Source: Entoloma clypeatum (lineage: Eukaryota > Basidiomycota > Agaricomycetes > Agaricales > Entolomataceae). Taken from it: DNA of 64,000 nt. The translations under genes and the position numbers were made by a program. How positions within the stretch are numbered: position 1 is the stretch's first letter; each line of letters opens with the position of its first letter. The notes under the pieces were generated by a model that saw nothing but the letters and a program-made list of their open reading frames with translations, searched no databases and was not told the DNA's origin. This document shows, one piece after another, positions 1-10,832 of the stretch. The DNA lies in NCBI GenBank assembly GCA_963565915.1, contig OY751493.1, positions 4,876,765 through 4,940,764 on the forward strand, given 5' to 3'.

Positions 1-11
1 TCCCTGTTACA

Positions 12-563
12 ATGATCGTATCACGAGAGCAAGTCCATATGGTGCCAACGGCACAGGGCTCAGTCCCTTCAGGTCATGATGACAATGGACGCATCGTTGC
101 ACGTTGCGGGGTGTGTCGACAACTTGTTGTTGACAGTCAGCATTGCCCAAGGCATTGCATAGACAACACCACTTTTGACTACTCATGTACTACGTGTGAT
201 GCAGGAACAGCCAGGACTCGAGTTCTAAACCGCAGACGGCGTAATCGCCGTACTGAGGTACCTGTTGCGGTATCTACCCAAGATGGAGATCCCACGGATC
301 CTCCGCCCGTGTATGTTGATGATGGGACCATCCCTGAAGCACACGGAGCACCTCCTCTTTCGCCTCCGACCCGACAAGTTCGGTTGCCGGATAATGACCC
401 CTTAATTGAGGCGGCGAACAGAGCGAATGAAGTCATGCTCCCTGTTCAGGGAGGATCTTGCACCTGTGGGCAACACAGCACTCAGGGCGCACATGACGAT
501 TGGGTAGAATTAGTGATGGCATTTCATATGCTACCACTAGACCAAACAGAGAACGAAGAATGA
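12..563 (+). CDS. hypothetical protein, Cys-rich, upstream of copia gag
   Basis: An open frame of 183 codons ends 90 bp before the copia gag start. I do not recognise it. Its first half has a cluster of Cys and His residues (CGVC, then C-P-R-H-C, then C-TT-C), which could bind zinc. A basic patch (RRRRNRR) and a Pro/Asp-rich middle follow. The next 90 bp contain no LTR or primer-binding site. Either this frame lies in the 5' leader of the copia element, whose 5' LTR would then be left of the window, or the element is 5'-truncated and this is unrelated flanking sequence. The upstream context is cut off by the window edge. Confidence 0.3.
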   Translation: MIVSREQVHMVPTAQGSVPSGHDDNGRIVARCGVCRQLVVDSQHCPRHCIDNTTFDYSCTTCDAGTARTRVLNRRRRNRRTEVPVAVSTQDGDPTDPPPVYVDDGTIPEAHGAPPLSPPTRQVRLPDNDPLIEAANRANEVMLPVQGGSCTCGQHSTQGAHDDWVELVMAFHMLPLDQTENEE

Positions 564-652
564 TGATCGACAAGGCAGCTCGTCTATTTATTTTCTGATG
601 CGCTTTTTCGATATTTCATATGCTGATTCTATTTATGTTTCCCAGCATCATC

Positions 653-3600
653 ATGTCTTCAAACTCGAAACTCGACCTCGCTTTCTCCGTTCCCAAACTC
701 ACCACCACAAACTTCTCCATCTATCAGGAGAAAATGAGCGCCTACCTCAAGGCTGCTAAAGTGTGGAGGATCGTCACCGGCGATAAAAAGATTCCGGTTG
801 ACCCTAAAGAGACAGACTTCCAAGATAAGTTAAACACTTGGCATGAGCAGGACGATCAGGCCCAAGGCCTAATTCAGATGTCCATTTCGGACTCTCTCGT
901 CCATCACATCAAGGGAGCTAAAACCTCCAAGGAGATGTGGGACCTGATCGCTGTTAAACTGTCCACGGTCGGCCCGTCCACCGTCTTTGCTGATTTTCAG
1001 CAACTCCTCCGCACCTCTCTTTCTCCCGCCAATCCTTTATCTGGCATCGATAAGATGCAGACCCTTTTTCAACGACTCGAGCACAACCACATAGACATCC
1101 CCAAGTTCGTCCGGATCATGATGATCCTGAATGGACTGCCTCAAGGCTATGATGGTCTAGTACACAGCATCCTTTTTGATGCGGTACACTATGTGGCACC
1201 TAGCGGAGATCAATCCGCTGTACTCAAGATTGAGAAAGTAATTGAGCAAGTACGCTCAGAATACTTCCGTAAAAACCCGCACGCTCCACAGTCCCAAGGA
1301 AGCGCTCACGCGAACAAAATCTCTGCGGTAAAACGTGCTTGTCCTAACCCCCCGAAATACCAGCCTCGCACTGGACCCTCTCAGGGATCTTCGGAAGGAC
1401 CGGCTGCTAACCAGCAGCATTCGCATCAGCACTCCAAGCCCTGGAAAGGCAAGGGACGTGGAACTTCCGCCGGGAAGACCAAGGGCAAAGGACCCTGGAA
1501 AGGTAAAGAGAAGGCGCATTTTGCCTCCTCTGCCATGGATAGCGCCCCTGATGGGCAGCTTCCAATCCAGACCTTACCCAGCACGGTCATTTATGGAAAT
1601 GGGTCTATCTTCACTCCGCACCTCTCATCATCCACCGATTGGAGGATTAGGAACAACCAATCACTTGCGATCGGTAATATTCCTGGCCCAGGCCCTTTCA
1701 CGGACCTGGATAGAGCGCGCACACTAGCTAACAGCATTGGTGTCCCTCCAACAGCTCAGAATCTAACTCGCCTCATCGAGGTCCCTGCACTTCAACGTAA
1801 TGAAGCTGCAACGTCAAGGCCGCTCTCAGCGCCTCCGACAATGGACCCCCGGAATCACCGCATTCCGGTTTTCAAAGAAACACCGAGTAGAATCAGCTGG
1901 GCCGATGAGATGGAGACAGAAGACATAGCCCCCACCATAAGGGGCTATTACGATGAAGGATACGTCAATGACTATATGGAGTATGAAGTTTCCCGTGGTG
2001 ATGGAAACAACGACGACATGGGGTATGTTTCACATTCAAAAGCACGTACAATGCAGTTAACAAATACTTCACAGAAGCCTCTTTGGAGACGAGTGAATGG
2101 ACGGCGGTCCAATGTATTTTTATCACCTGCTGTACACGCGCTTATAGCGCAAATAAATTCTCATTATGCGAATTGTGCTGAATGTAAGAAACAGAATCAA
2201 TCCAATTGGATTCTTGATTCAGGTGCATCATTGCACTTCACTTATGATATCAATGATTTCATTGAGTATACCCCACTAAAAGATCGTCAATCTGTGCAAA
2301 TTGCACAGAAAGGTCACACTATTCAGATCCTTGGACAAGGAACGGTGTTGATTAATCACACCATCAAGAGAAACGGGCGAGAACAAAATAAAATAACTCG
2401 TCTATCACCCGTTTATTATATACCAGATTTAGACATTCGTCTTTTATCTGTAGGCGAGATCCTTAAACAAGGAAATGAAATTAGCGGACGATTTGGTTCG
2501 ATCACGCTAAAGACCAATTCAGGTCTTCCTTTGTTTATGTGTTATCCTCATAAGGCAAATGAATCGATTTATTGGCTAAACGCCATGATCATTAAAGAGG
2601 AACGAATACACTTGGTTAGTCTTAGTGTCTCACAGTCTGTTGATTATGACACTTGGCACAAGCGATTCGGACACCCTTCACATGAAGTACTGCGACATGC
2701 TTCTAAACATGTCAAAGGTTTCAATGGAGTGGACAAACCGTCCACTGAGCGACCCTGCAAGGGATGCGCTCTTGGAAAGATGCCTTCAAAATCTTTCCCA
2801 CCATCTCAGACACGCGCTAAAGCACCTCTTGAGCTAATCCATTCGGATTTAAAGCAATTCAAGAAGGCGACTTATAGCAAATATAATTATTATATTAGCT
2901 TTGTTGATGACTACACGTCACATGCCTGGATCTCTTTATTGAGACTAAAATCCGATGCACACTCTGCACTTCGTGATTTTAATGCCATGGTTAAAAACCA
3001 ATTCAATACGACAATTAAAACTTGGCGTTTTGATGGCGGCGGTGAGTTTGTCCCTTTCCAAGCAGATATGCGTGAGATGGGAATCCAGGGTGAAGTTACT
3101 GTGCCGCACCAGCCACAACAAAATGGTCGTGCAGAACGTTTCAACAGAACTTTAATGGATAAAGCACTTGCTATGTTGCATGATGCTTGCCTACCCGAAA
3201 TATGGATTCAATTTGCGGTAGAACATGCACTTCACTTGTATAACCGAACTCCATTGAAAAGACATGGATGGCTTACTCCGTATGAGTCCCTTAAAAAGGA
3301 AAAGCCTGATGTGTCGAACCTACACGTTTTTGGATGTGGTGCTTATGTCTTTCTTCCGAAAGAAGTTCGTACTACCACCGCTAAATCCGAGCTGATGATC
3401 TTCATCGGATTTAAAACTGGAACTAAAGGTTACCGGTTTATGCGGATGTCAAACAACGTGGTCTTCATAGGTGTTACAGCAATGTTTGATGAACAGCTGT
3501 TCCCAAAATGTTCTACATTGAACAAAATACCTTCGATAACACAATACCATGATCCAACATCAGACGATATGGGAAACGATGATGTAAATAGACATGATGG

Positions 3601-5836
3601 CCCGTCTGATTTACCAACCGACGATTTCCATTCGGAAAACAATGATGCACATGGTCCTGGCGGTTCACGTTACCCGTCTAAACCAGGAAACCATGATGAC
3701 AATCATAACCTCCCTGATACAAATAGCGACCAAACTGGTCAGCTTCCCGAAAGTTCCAGTCAGACTTCTGATGGAACAAACAGACAGGACACCGCTGAGA
3801 ATCAGCAGTGGGTTCCCCGGACTCGCAATCCAGGGAAACGTGTGCGCACGGATGCGCCAAACGATGATCATACCTTACCAGGAGATTATCGCCCACAGAC
3901 TGATCGTCCTCGTCGTACTCGGGTTATACCCCAGCGTCCTGGAAATGTTTACGGGAATGACCCGGCTGAGGCCTTGCGTCAAAATCAGCGTGATTGGAGC
4001 AGAACCGTTCAGGAGGATTCACGGCGATACGCCTATAATCCCCGATCGGAGACCAGACCCCAGCAAACTGGCGCTGTTCCATCAACTAGCTCCGCTGATC
4101 CTCAGATGTATCAGAACAATTCCAATCCGAATTCGGATATAGATATGGAGGAATTACTCTATATTAGGGAAGGGGGAGGACAGTCACAAATGCTTGCGCA
4201 CTTGCTATCTAAAGCAATCCCTGCATATGACGAAATTCCGCAAGATCCAAAGTCTTGGCAAATGAAGGACATAAATAAGCTACCTGAAAAGGAAAAGCTT
4301 GAATGGAAAGCAGCATGTCGTGAGGAACTAGAAGCCCTCCGAAAGCGCAATGTCTTTAAGTTGGTTGACCTGCCCAAAGGTCGTAAAACCATTAGAAATC
4401 GATGGGTATTCGACGTCAAAACTGACGGACGAAAGAAGGCACGACTCGTTGCCAAGGGTTTCTCACAGATCGAGGGTATCGATTTTGATGAGATCTTCTC
4501 ACCTGTGATACGTTTCGAGACTATCCAAATCCTCTTCGCCGTAGCTGTGCTTGAAGGATGGGTGATTGAAGGAGTAGATGTCAAATCAGCTTTTCTCTAT
4601 GGAGAGCTCGATGAGGAAATCTATATGAATCAACCCGAAGGCTTTGTTGTCAAAGGCCAAGAACAGAAGGTCATCCATTTATTAAAAGCACTCTATGGCC
4701 TAAAACAGGCGGCAAGAGCGTGGTGGATCGCGCTCAATGCATCAATGGAGAAGCTAGGTTTTACTCGCTGTAGAAATGACTCAGGCGTCTTTGTTTACCA
4801 CAACAAACAATCAGGTGATTTAATAATCGCTTTGATCTATGTTGATGACGGCCTGTTCATGGGATCAAACCCAGATCTTGTTCGCAAGATAAAATCTAAC
4901 TTTAAAAATAAATGGGAAAGTCGTGATCTTGGTATTGCTAAAGAATTCTTGCGTATGAGAATACGACAAGATTCGGAAAAGCAGATCGTAACAATCGATC
5001 AGTCAGAATACCTGAAGAAGATCATTAAGCGCTTTGGCTTAGAAAATGCAAAGGCTGCTGACACTCCACTCCCAAAGGGTTATTACCCTGCACCAAATGA
5101 GGGGGAGGTGGATCCCACACTTAAAACAAGGTACCAAATGATCATTGGATCGTTGTTGTACTTGTCCATTGGAACGAGACCGGACATTGCTTTTGCAGTT
5201 GCAAAAATGTCACAAATGTCTGCAAACCCTTCCAAAGAGCATGAGAAATACGCTCTACGGATTATCAGATATCTTGTCGGTACTCAAGACTATTCTATAA
5301 TCTATGATGGTCGATCCAAAGCTTCTTTTGAAGCATGGACAGATTCAGACTGGGCATCAGACCCATCTGATAGAAAGTCCCAATCGGGATATTTCCTTAA
5401 GCTTGCAGGAGGACTTGTTCTTTGGAAAAGTCGCAAGCAAAAAACAGTGGCACATTCGTCCACTGAGGCGGAAATGGTTGCTGCCAGTGAATGTTCGCGG
5501 GAGTGCGAATGGGTTACTCATCTCTTCAGAGAGCTTGGACTACAGGACATTACCAAAATGCCGTTCCATGTAGACAACCAAGGCGCGATTTTCAATGCGC
5601 AAAACCCAGTTACTGAAGGCAGAACCAAACATATAGCAATCCATCACTTTGCTATACGCGATAGAGTTCAAGATGGATTGATCGAACCAAGGTTCGTTCC
5701 GGGAACAGAAAATCCGGCTGATATGTTTACCAAGCCACTTGGTCGCCAGGAATTTGAGAAATTCCGTGCTCTACTCCGGATGGAGTTTAAAGAGCCTTAT
5801 ACTCCACTTACGAAACCTACCCGGGATTCTAAGTGA
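653..5836 (+). CDS. Ty1/copia Gag-Pol polyprotein
   Basis: A single uninterrupted frame of about 1,727 codons encodes a Pseudoviridae-type polyprotein. The ATG at 653 is preferred over the in-frame ATG at 620 because copia Gag proteins usually start MS-N-S just before the first conserved Gag helix. In order: Gag of the UBN2 type; a basic GKGKG-rich linker; aspartic protease with DSGAS near residue 522; integrase zinc finger (WHKRFGHP, then CKGC) near 669; integrase catalytic D (HSDL, about 732), D (RFDGGGEF, about 794) and E (GRAERFNR, about 827); reverse transcriptase with YVDD near 1396; and RNase H with DSDWASD near 1564 and STEAE. No stop or frameshift breaks it, so it could be young and active. 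The stop codon is followed at once by a purine-rich tract and an LTR start. Confidence 0.93.
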   Translation: MSSNSKLDLAFSVPKLTTTNFSIYQEKMSAYLKAAKVWRIVTGDKKIPVDPKETDFQDKLNTWHEQDDQAQGLIQMSISDSLVHHIKGAKTSKEMWDLIAVKLSTVGPSTVFADFQQLLRTSLSPANPLSGIDKMQTLFQRLEHNHIDIPKFVRIMMILNGLPQGYDGLVHSILFDAVHYVAPSGDQSAVLKIEKVIEQVRSEYFRKNPHAPQSQGSAHANKISAVKRACPNPPKYQPRTGPSQGSSEGPAANQQHSHQHSKPWKGKGRGTSAGKTKGKGPWKGKEKAHFASSAMDSAPDGQLPIQTLPSTVIYGNGSIFTPHLSSSTDWRIRNNQSLAIGNIPGPGPFTDLDRARTLANSIGVPPTAQNLTRLIEVPALQRNEAATSRPLSAPPTMDPRNHRIPVFKETPSRISWADEMETEDIAPTIRGYYDEGYVNDYMEYEVSRGDGNNDDMGYVSHSKARTMQLTNTSQKPLWRRVNGRRSNVFLSPAVHALIAQINSHYANCAECKKQNQSNWILDSGASLHFTYDINDFIEYTPLKDRQSVQIAQKGHTIQILGQGTVLINHTIKRNGREQNKITRLSPVYYIPDLDIRLLSVGEILKQGNEISGRFGSITLKTNSGLPLFMCYPHKANESIYWLNAMIIKEERIHLVSLSVSQSVDYDTWHKRFGHPSHEVLRHASKHVKGFNGVDKPSTERPCKGCALGKMPSKSFPPSQTRAKAPLELIHSDLKQFKKATYSKYNYYISFVDDYTSHAWISLLRLKSDAHSALRDFNAMVKNQFNTTIKTWRFDGGGEFVPFQADMREMGIQGEVTVPHQPQQNGRAERFNRTLMDKALAMLHDACLPEIWIQFAVEHALHLYNRTPLKRHGWLTPYESLKKEKPDVSNLHVFGCGAYVFLPKEVRTTTAKSELMIFIGFKTGTKGYRFMRMSNNVVFIGVTAMFDEQLFPKCSTLNKIPSITQYHDPTSDDMGNDDVNRHDGPSDLPTDDFHSENNDAHGPGGSRYPSKPGNHDDNHNLPDTNSDQTGQLPESSSQTSDGTNRQDTAENQQWVPRTRNPGKRVRTDAPNDDHTLPGDYRPQTDRPRRTRVIPQRPGNVYGNDPAEALRQNQRDWSRTVQEDSRRYAYNPRSETRPQQTGAVPSTSSADPQMYQNNSNPNSDIDMEELLYIREGGGQSQMLAHLLSKAIPAYDEIPQDPKSWQMKDINKLPEKEKLEWKAACREELEALRKRNVFKLVDLPKGRKTIRNRWVFDVKTDGRKKARLVAKGFSQIEGIDFDEIFSPVIRFETIQILFAVAVLEGWVIEGVDVKSAFLYGELDEEIYMNQPEGFVVKGQEQKVIHLLKALYGLKQAARAWWIALNASMEKLGFTRCRNDSGVFVYHNKQSGDLIIALIYVDDGLFMGSNPDLVRKIKSNFKNKWESRDLGIAKEFLRMRIRQDSEKQIVTIDQSEYLKKIIKRFGLENAKAADTPLPKGYYPAPNEGEVDPTLKTRYQMIIGSLLYLSIGTRPDIAFAVAKMSQMSANPSKEHEKYALRIIRYLVGTQDYSIIYDGRSKASFEAWTDSDWASDPSDRKSQSGYFLKLAGGLVLWKSRKQKTVAHSSTEAEMVAASECSRECEWVTHLFRELGLQDITKMPFHVDNQGAIFNAQNPVTEGRTKHIAIHHFAIRDRVQDGLIEPRFVPGTENPADMFTKPLGRQEFEKFRALLRMEFKEPYTPLTKPTRDSK

Positions 5837-5843
5837 GGGGGAG
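5837..5843 (+). other. polypurine tract of copia element
   Basis: The G-rich run immediately before the 3' LTR (GGGGGAG, overlapping the end of the stop context) is the expected plus-strand primer. The copia copy at 22.9-26.9 kb has the same GTGAGGGGGAG block before its LTR. Confidence 0.6.
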
Positions 5844-6178
5844 TGTTGAACATATCGCCAGATATGTCGCACCATGTGCTTGTCACAGAAAGTGACTATA
5901 AGTCACTATTACCATATATGTGAGTTTATGGTATAACCACGGACGCATGACTTGTTTATGTATTGTTTGTACAATGGTCCGTGCGCATATTGGATTAGTA
6001 TAAATACCCATGTATTTAGTACGGTGAATCCTAACTCTTGAACACCCAGTTCTCTGAGACGTTGTAGCTAGTTCGCTTCTTGATTCCACTAACGTCTCTT
6101 AACCAGGTTAGTCTAGCTTCCATATGCCTCAGTACCAATACGTCTTGAGCGCCCTTTGGGCTGCCTACGTCGGATACA
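5844..6178 (+). repeat. 3' LTR of copia element 1 (right end uncertain)
   Basis: It begins with TGTTGAAC directly after the polypurine tract. A TATA-like TATAAATAC lies near 6000, about 155 bp in, as in the other copia LTRs here. The right end is set by analogy with the other copies, which run about 175 bp past the TATA and end in ..TACA. The matching 5' LTR is not in the window, so the end cannot be proved. Confidence 0.5.
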
Positions 6179-6589
6179 TCATTACCTTACCTATAGTAGT
6201 TACTGACCCACTTCTGGTTTACTATAAGTAGTATGAATTCTGTCGTAGTTCCTCAGTTCGAATATTATACGTCACTATACGTTGCCATACGTCTCACCAA
6301 TTGACTCCTTTGCCTTTCGTCCTCATCCTCATTCTCACGTCTCCACCTCCGCACATCGGCTCCGCACATCCGCTCCTCTCACCCTCTGACATCTGCCAAT
6401 CCGAAATCTAGGACCACGTCAAAGAATGGGGCGCAACACATAAGTTGAAGCCAGGTCCTTTCTGCAAGACATTGGACTTGTCACATCCGCTCTTCCACTA
6501 CTCCGCTCCGACTCATCCGATGTCGTCCGATGTTTTCCGATGTTGAGAAAAACGCTACGTGACAACCAGTCCATCTCTCACTGCCAGTT
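6179..6589. other. intergenic, no gene recognised
   Basis: AT-rich, then C-rich sequence with scattered TCCG repeats. No coding potential or element end was identified. Confidence 0.5.
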
Positions 6590-6640
6590 GAGACCAAACC
6601 GGTCTCAACCGGTCTCAACTGGTTCTTGTAGCAGTAAAGG
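6590..6640. repeat. GGTCTCAACCGG motif cluster
   Basis: Several direct and inverted copies of GGTCTCAAC / GTTGAGACC are packed into 50 bp. A related, inverted cluster lies at 8775-8950. The pair could be the ends of one non-coding element of about 2.3 kb with minisatellite in its interior. Confidence 0.4.
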
Positions 6641-6679
6641 TATGGATTCAGTATGTAAGGCTATGAAAGGGTAGTGCAA

Positions 6680-7000
6680 ACGAGCTAGAACAATGTTAGA
6701 AACGGCAGACAATGACAACGTCCTCCAAATGGAAGGCAACGACAGTGAGGATTCTCCAACAGAAACTGTGGATGGCGAGGTAGGGTCCTCCTCTCAGAAA
6801 TAGCCGGCGGCGAGCTTGGGTCCCCCAACCAAAATGAAAAATGACGGGTCCTCCAACAGAAATGGCAAATGGCGAGGTAGGTTCCCCCTCTCTGAGAAAT
6901 GGCAGGCAGCGAGGGGGTTCCCCAGCAGAAACGGCAGAGGGCTCCCCCCTCGCAAGCAAGGGTGGAGTTCCTCAACCGAAAAGGAAGGGCAACCGGAGGT
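6680..7000. repeat. degenerate minisatellite, about 60-70 bp period
   Basis: About five decayed copies of a unit contain GGGTCCTCCAACAGAAATGG and GGCGAGGTAGG variants. The frames open on both strands here come from the repeat and not from genes. Confidence 0.6.
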
Positions 7001-8127
7001 GTGGTCTGAAAAGGGTTCTGTTAGTTGACTGTGCAGGAGAGGGGGGTACTAGACATACCAGGTGGCAGCATACAAACAAAAGGAAGGGAGGGAGCAGCCG
7101 CCATCATGTGAGCAGTCACTGTGAAGGGAATCGTGAGTCAGCAATCCAGGAAGTGGATTGTGTACTTACCTGGTGGCAGTGCTCATGTTGAGGTGTTGGA
7201 ACGGTCTTGGGGGAAAATGAAAGAGAGATGGGCAGAGGGTTTGATGACCCAGAAACCCCGCGTGGAAGTTGCTGAGGCACGCATCAACAATGCATCAAAG
7301 GTCACACTCGCTGTTGTGCATGCTCTCGAGGACCTACCTGAGTGCAGGCTGGCATGGAGATGGCCAGAAACCATAGATAGACAGTAGATTTCATGTATTT
7401 CTTACTATTTCCCCCAGAAAAATATATATTTCTCGAGACATTATCCATAAGCATGTAACACAACTGTGAATTCAGCCTGAATGCACAGATCTTGTGTATC
7501 AATATGCCTTCAAACCATGTATTTCTCAGTTTCCCCTGTCCACAACTCTTCAAACACTTTACTGACTGTTGAATACTGTGTATATGGTGTCTATAGACAT
7601 AGCTGAGACCTTGTAATTGAATATCACACCTGTGTAGGCTCCTCATAATCAATGAAATAAGACAAAAAAATTACAGATAATTTTTATTTTAGATTTGGAA
7701 TCAGTGAATTGAGAGGATAACAAAGCACCCAGTGTTCTTCAATTTTTGTGCTTTGGTTATAGAGATATTGTGACTTTACTGGTTTATTTCAATGCTACTG
7801 GATCTCATGCTTAAGAATCTATGAGCTACCTATAATTTATGTCAGATCAATTCTTATATTACTCTAAATTGTATAAATCATAAACCGCCAGTGAGAATCA
7901 AGGGGCGCTGAGGAACACGTCGTCCCCCGACTTTTGGCGAGGTGGGTGGGTTATTTGCCCTTATTTGTTTTGGGTACTTTTCATGTGTGAAATCCTTTGC
8001 CCACACTGTTGCTCTCTCACTTCACCCCACGGCAACCAACCCAGCCTCACCGCTGACTGCAACGGCAGCAGCAGCCTTCAGTAAGTCCCCACCCCTCCTC
8101 ATTGTTCCTCACTCACCACCAGTCTAG
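7001..8127. other. no gene recognised
   Basis: The sequence becomes AT-rich after 7390. The frame at 7121-7387 (+, 88 codons) resembles nothing I know and is not supported. No element ends were seen. Confidence 0.4.
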
Positions 8128-8700
8128 GTGCTGCCACCGCTGAGTGCCCACAACCTGGCCCCGGCCCTTTTTTGCAGTGAAGACAACTCCCCCTCCACTG
8201 CCCTTTTTTGTGGGGAAGGCGATGCCTCCCTGTTGCCCTTTTTTGTGGAGAAGATCACGGTCCCCCACTGCCCTTTTTTTCACCGGCAACGACACCTTCT
8301 CCATGGCCCTTCTTTCGCAAGGAAGACGATATGCCACTCCACTGGCCTTTTTCACAACAACAATGATGCCCCCCACTGACCTTTTTCATGAGGAAGACAA
8401 TGTCCCCCCACTTCCCTTTTTTGTGAACACTGCCCTTTTTTCACAGCGACAACACCTTCCCTGCTGCCATTTTTCGTGAGGAAGACGACAGCCCACGGCC
8501 CCTTTTTTTGATGGGGACGACACATCCCCCATTGCCCTTTTTTTTGATGGCAACGACGGGCCTTCACCCCCTTTTTTTCGACGACGATGCCTTCTCCACC
8601 ACCTTTTTTCATGAGAGGAAGATGGCCTCCCCCACCACCCTTTTTTTGATGGGGACGACACCTTCCCCGCCACCCTTTCCCATCTTTTTGTTATCGAAGA
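8128..8700. repeat. minisatellite with CCCTTTTTT cores
   Basis: About a dozen degenerate units of roughly 45-50 bp have the form CCCCCACTGCCCTTTTTT followed by a GAAGACGAC-like spacer. The overlapping frames on both strands (KKGQWG-type protein repeats on -) reflect the repeat. Confidence 0.75.
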
Positions 8701-8769
8701 CCTCTCCTCCCCTCGTTTTTACTACCCCAGACATATTTATTACAGCCTATGTAGTCACATGTATTAGAT

Positions 8770-8950
8770 ATCCAAAAGACCAGTTCAGACCAGTTTAAAC
8801 CGGTCTTTCACTGGTCTCAAAAAAAAAGAAATTTTGGTGAACTGAGGACCGGATGCACCCCAAAACGGAAGAGACCGAGACCGCGGTCTGGTCTTTTTTG
8901 GTCCACTTTTCGGTTTGATCTGGTCTGGTTTTGGTCCACAAAGGCTGAAC
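8770..8950. repeat. GACCAGT/GGTCTGG motif cluster
   Basis: Dense direct and inverted copies of GACCAG, CCGGTC and GGTCTGGT. It pairs with the cluster at 6590-6640 and may form the right end of the same minisatellite-bearing element. Confidence 0.4.
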
Positions 8951-8954
8951 CTTG

Positions 8955-9741
8955 AAACACTACTTATCAAAGATCTCCTTCTCAAAGAGATGAGCAAACC
9001 GATCAACATATGAGGGTCATTTGGTTGTGGGAGGTGGTGTGGGAGTGACAGCTTTCAAAATAGGGTCTCCAGGCTTCCATTTCTGATCCGACTTCTTGGA
9101 TGCATCTTTGTTGCACACCTCAACCATGCAAACCTAGTGTTTGCGACCATCAAGGTTAACCCTTCTAGTTCTTCGTCAAGCACCTGCTGTAGGATGCAAC
9201 GGATCTCTGATTTGATGTACTGCTGGATGAGCGTAAAATTGATACTGTTTCAAGGTCTTACCTTCTCCTATCGGGCTTCTGGCATGGTGAATGGGTTACT
9301 GGTGAAGTCTTCAAAGAAGCGCAATGTCTTGACTCGTCTGGTAGTTGCTCTCTTCGCTCTGGGCAAACCTAATGAGATTTAGCAACTTGTTATGCTTAAC
9401 AAACTGTTCCAAGGTTTGGGCAGAGTATGCAGAGAGTGGAAAGGTGAAGAGCAACGTGATTGCTAAATCTAAGGAATCTAGCTATAGTAACAGGGGTTTA
9501 TATAGGTACTGACTATAGGTGATAGTGGATAAGTCAGTACTACGGAAGGCAGTGCACATGAGTAAGGTGACTGTGGAATGCTATGTATAATGAGTAAGCT
9601 AACTGTGGAAGGCGAGTCAGTGCAGGAGCAAACTGAGAGAAAGGAGATGCTGTGTCATAGTGAATAAGTAAGAGGGCGCCGAGATGGGCCGATGAGTAAA
9701 AAGAATGATGAGGTCGTCAATATAGTGTATAGTCCATAACA
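8955..9741 (-). mobile_element. gypsy E: internally deleted fragment with one LTR
   Basis: This is a remnant of the gypsy A/B family on the - strand. Sequence 8955-9160 matches the start of pol (the segment also found at about 12185-12370), and 9160-9375 matches the pre-gag ORF, so gag is deleted. It ends in a 354 bp LTR (9388-9741) that starts TGTTATGC and ends ATAACA. The primer-binding site 19375-type motif, AGATTTAGCAA read on +, is kept at 9375-9385. The 3' half of the element and the other LTR are missing; the left edge at about 8955 abuts the GACC cluster. Confidence 0.75.
9388..9741 (-). repeat. 5' LTR of gypsy E
   Basis: It is homologous to the 368 bp LTRs of gypsy A. TATATA lies near 9500 and the TTGCTAAATCT self-priming complement at 9460-9470. 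It is more diverged and has small deletions. Confidence 0.75.
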
Positions 9742-10827
9742 CTGACCGGAGGCAGCACACCATTGCAAGAGAGAGGTGGGTATTGGACGTGAGTTGAGGC
9801 AGGCTCAATAGCATACATCACAACCCAAGTCTGTCTCGATCTCTCATTGTCCTCTGTGAAAGTCTTATGCTAGATTACTTATATGTGCAGGCCCACTTTG
9901 CATTGAGTTCAGCAGCGCTCTTTTCCCACTCTGACCTGGTGACAGATGCTGAATAATTCTACAACAGTGTTTTAGAGATCCTGTACAATCCAGATGAGCA
10001 TCAGAAAGTCATGGAACTGTTTCTGTGGTGGAATAGGTTGGCATTGCATAGTTATTATACCTCTCGATTTAGTGCTGAGAATGATAACCAGGCAGGTGTT
10101 TCCAAGCATGGCTTCAGCTTGTCTGCTGAGCAGCACAAACTCTTTTAAAAATAATTGAAAACTGTATAAAAGAATATCTTTGCCTATAAAAGTACAGTTT
10201 TTGAATGAATATATCATCAAAAACTGGAACCAGTTCATATTTTTCAGACCCAAAACTAGAAGAACTGGGGCTGAACCAGTCCAACAAATTTGAAGAGACT
10301 GGAGACTGGTTGAGCTCAAAATCAGTGAGACCTGAACTGCCAGTTCAGGTCTCTTCCAGTCCAGTCCAGTCCAGTTCAGGTTCATTTTCCAGTTCACTGA
10401 ACCCTCAAACACTATTCATGAAGAGCCGTTACCGCTGCCTGCCTTTCCCCCGCTATTTCCACTGTCATAGACAACATTTTTGCCCTTGTACTTCCATGTG
10501 TGAACCATTGTCTCCTGCCATTTTAAGAAGGAGGCTCCTTGTCATGATAGCTTTTTGGCTTGCCTGGGCTGTACTGGTAGGCAATAGCATGGGTACAGGT
10601 ATCCATAGGTACAGATACGGGTTGGGTTTTCACAACCCACAACCCATGAGGTACCCATCACATGTCACACTGTGAAGTGTCATGTCAACCAACCCTCTCC
10701 CTCCCTCAACTCGTTATCAATGGTCACATCTGGTGCCCAACGGCCACCTGTCATTCTCAGTGGACTTGACTCGACACCAATGGCCTCCTTTCACCCTTAA
10801 CAGTGTCGTCTCATGCCCTGCAGCTGC
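9742..10827. other. no gene; CCAGT microsatellite and C-rich minisatellite
   Basis: Between 10220 and 10400 there are clustered AACTGG/CCAGTT motifs, including (CCAGT)n. Between 10570 and 10650 there is a GGTACAGGTA-type cluster. From 10690 on there is a CCCAACGGCC-type minisatellite, into which gypsy B inserted; the same repeat resumes after 22811. Confidence 0.5.
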
Positions 10828-10832
10828 CTCTC
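10828..10832. repeat. left target-site duplication of gypsy B (CTCTC)
   Basis: The five bases CTCTC before the 5' LTR recur exactly after the 3' LTR at 22807-22811. Confidence 0.9.

Noticed and set aside
7121..7387. 88-codon frame on +
   Set aside because: No recognisable domain, and it sits between minisatellites. Kept only as a note.
8113..8673. Lys/Gly-rich repeat protein on - and several + frames
   Set aside because: They arise from the CCCTTTTTT minisatellite; no start context, and both strands are open.
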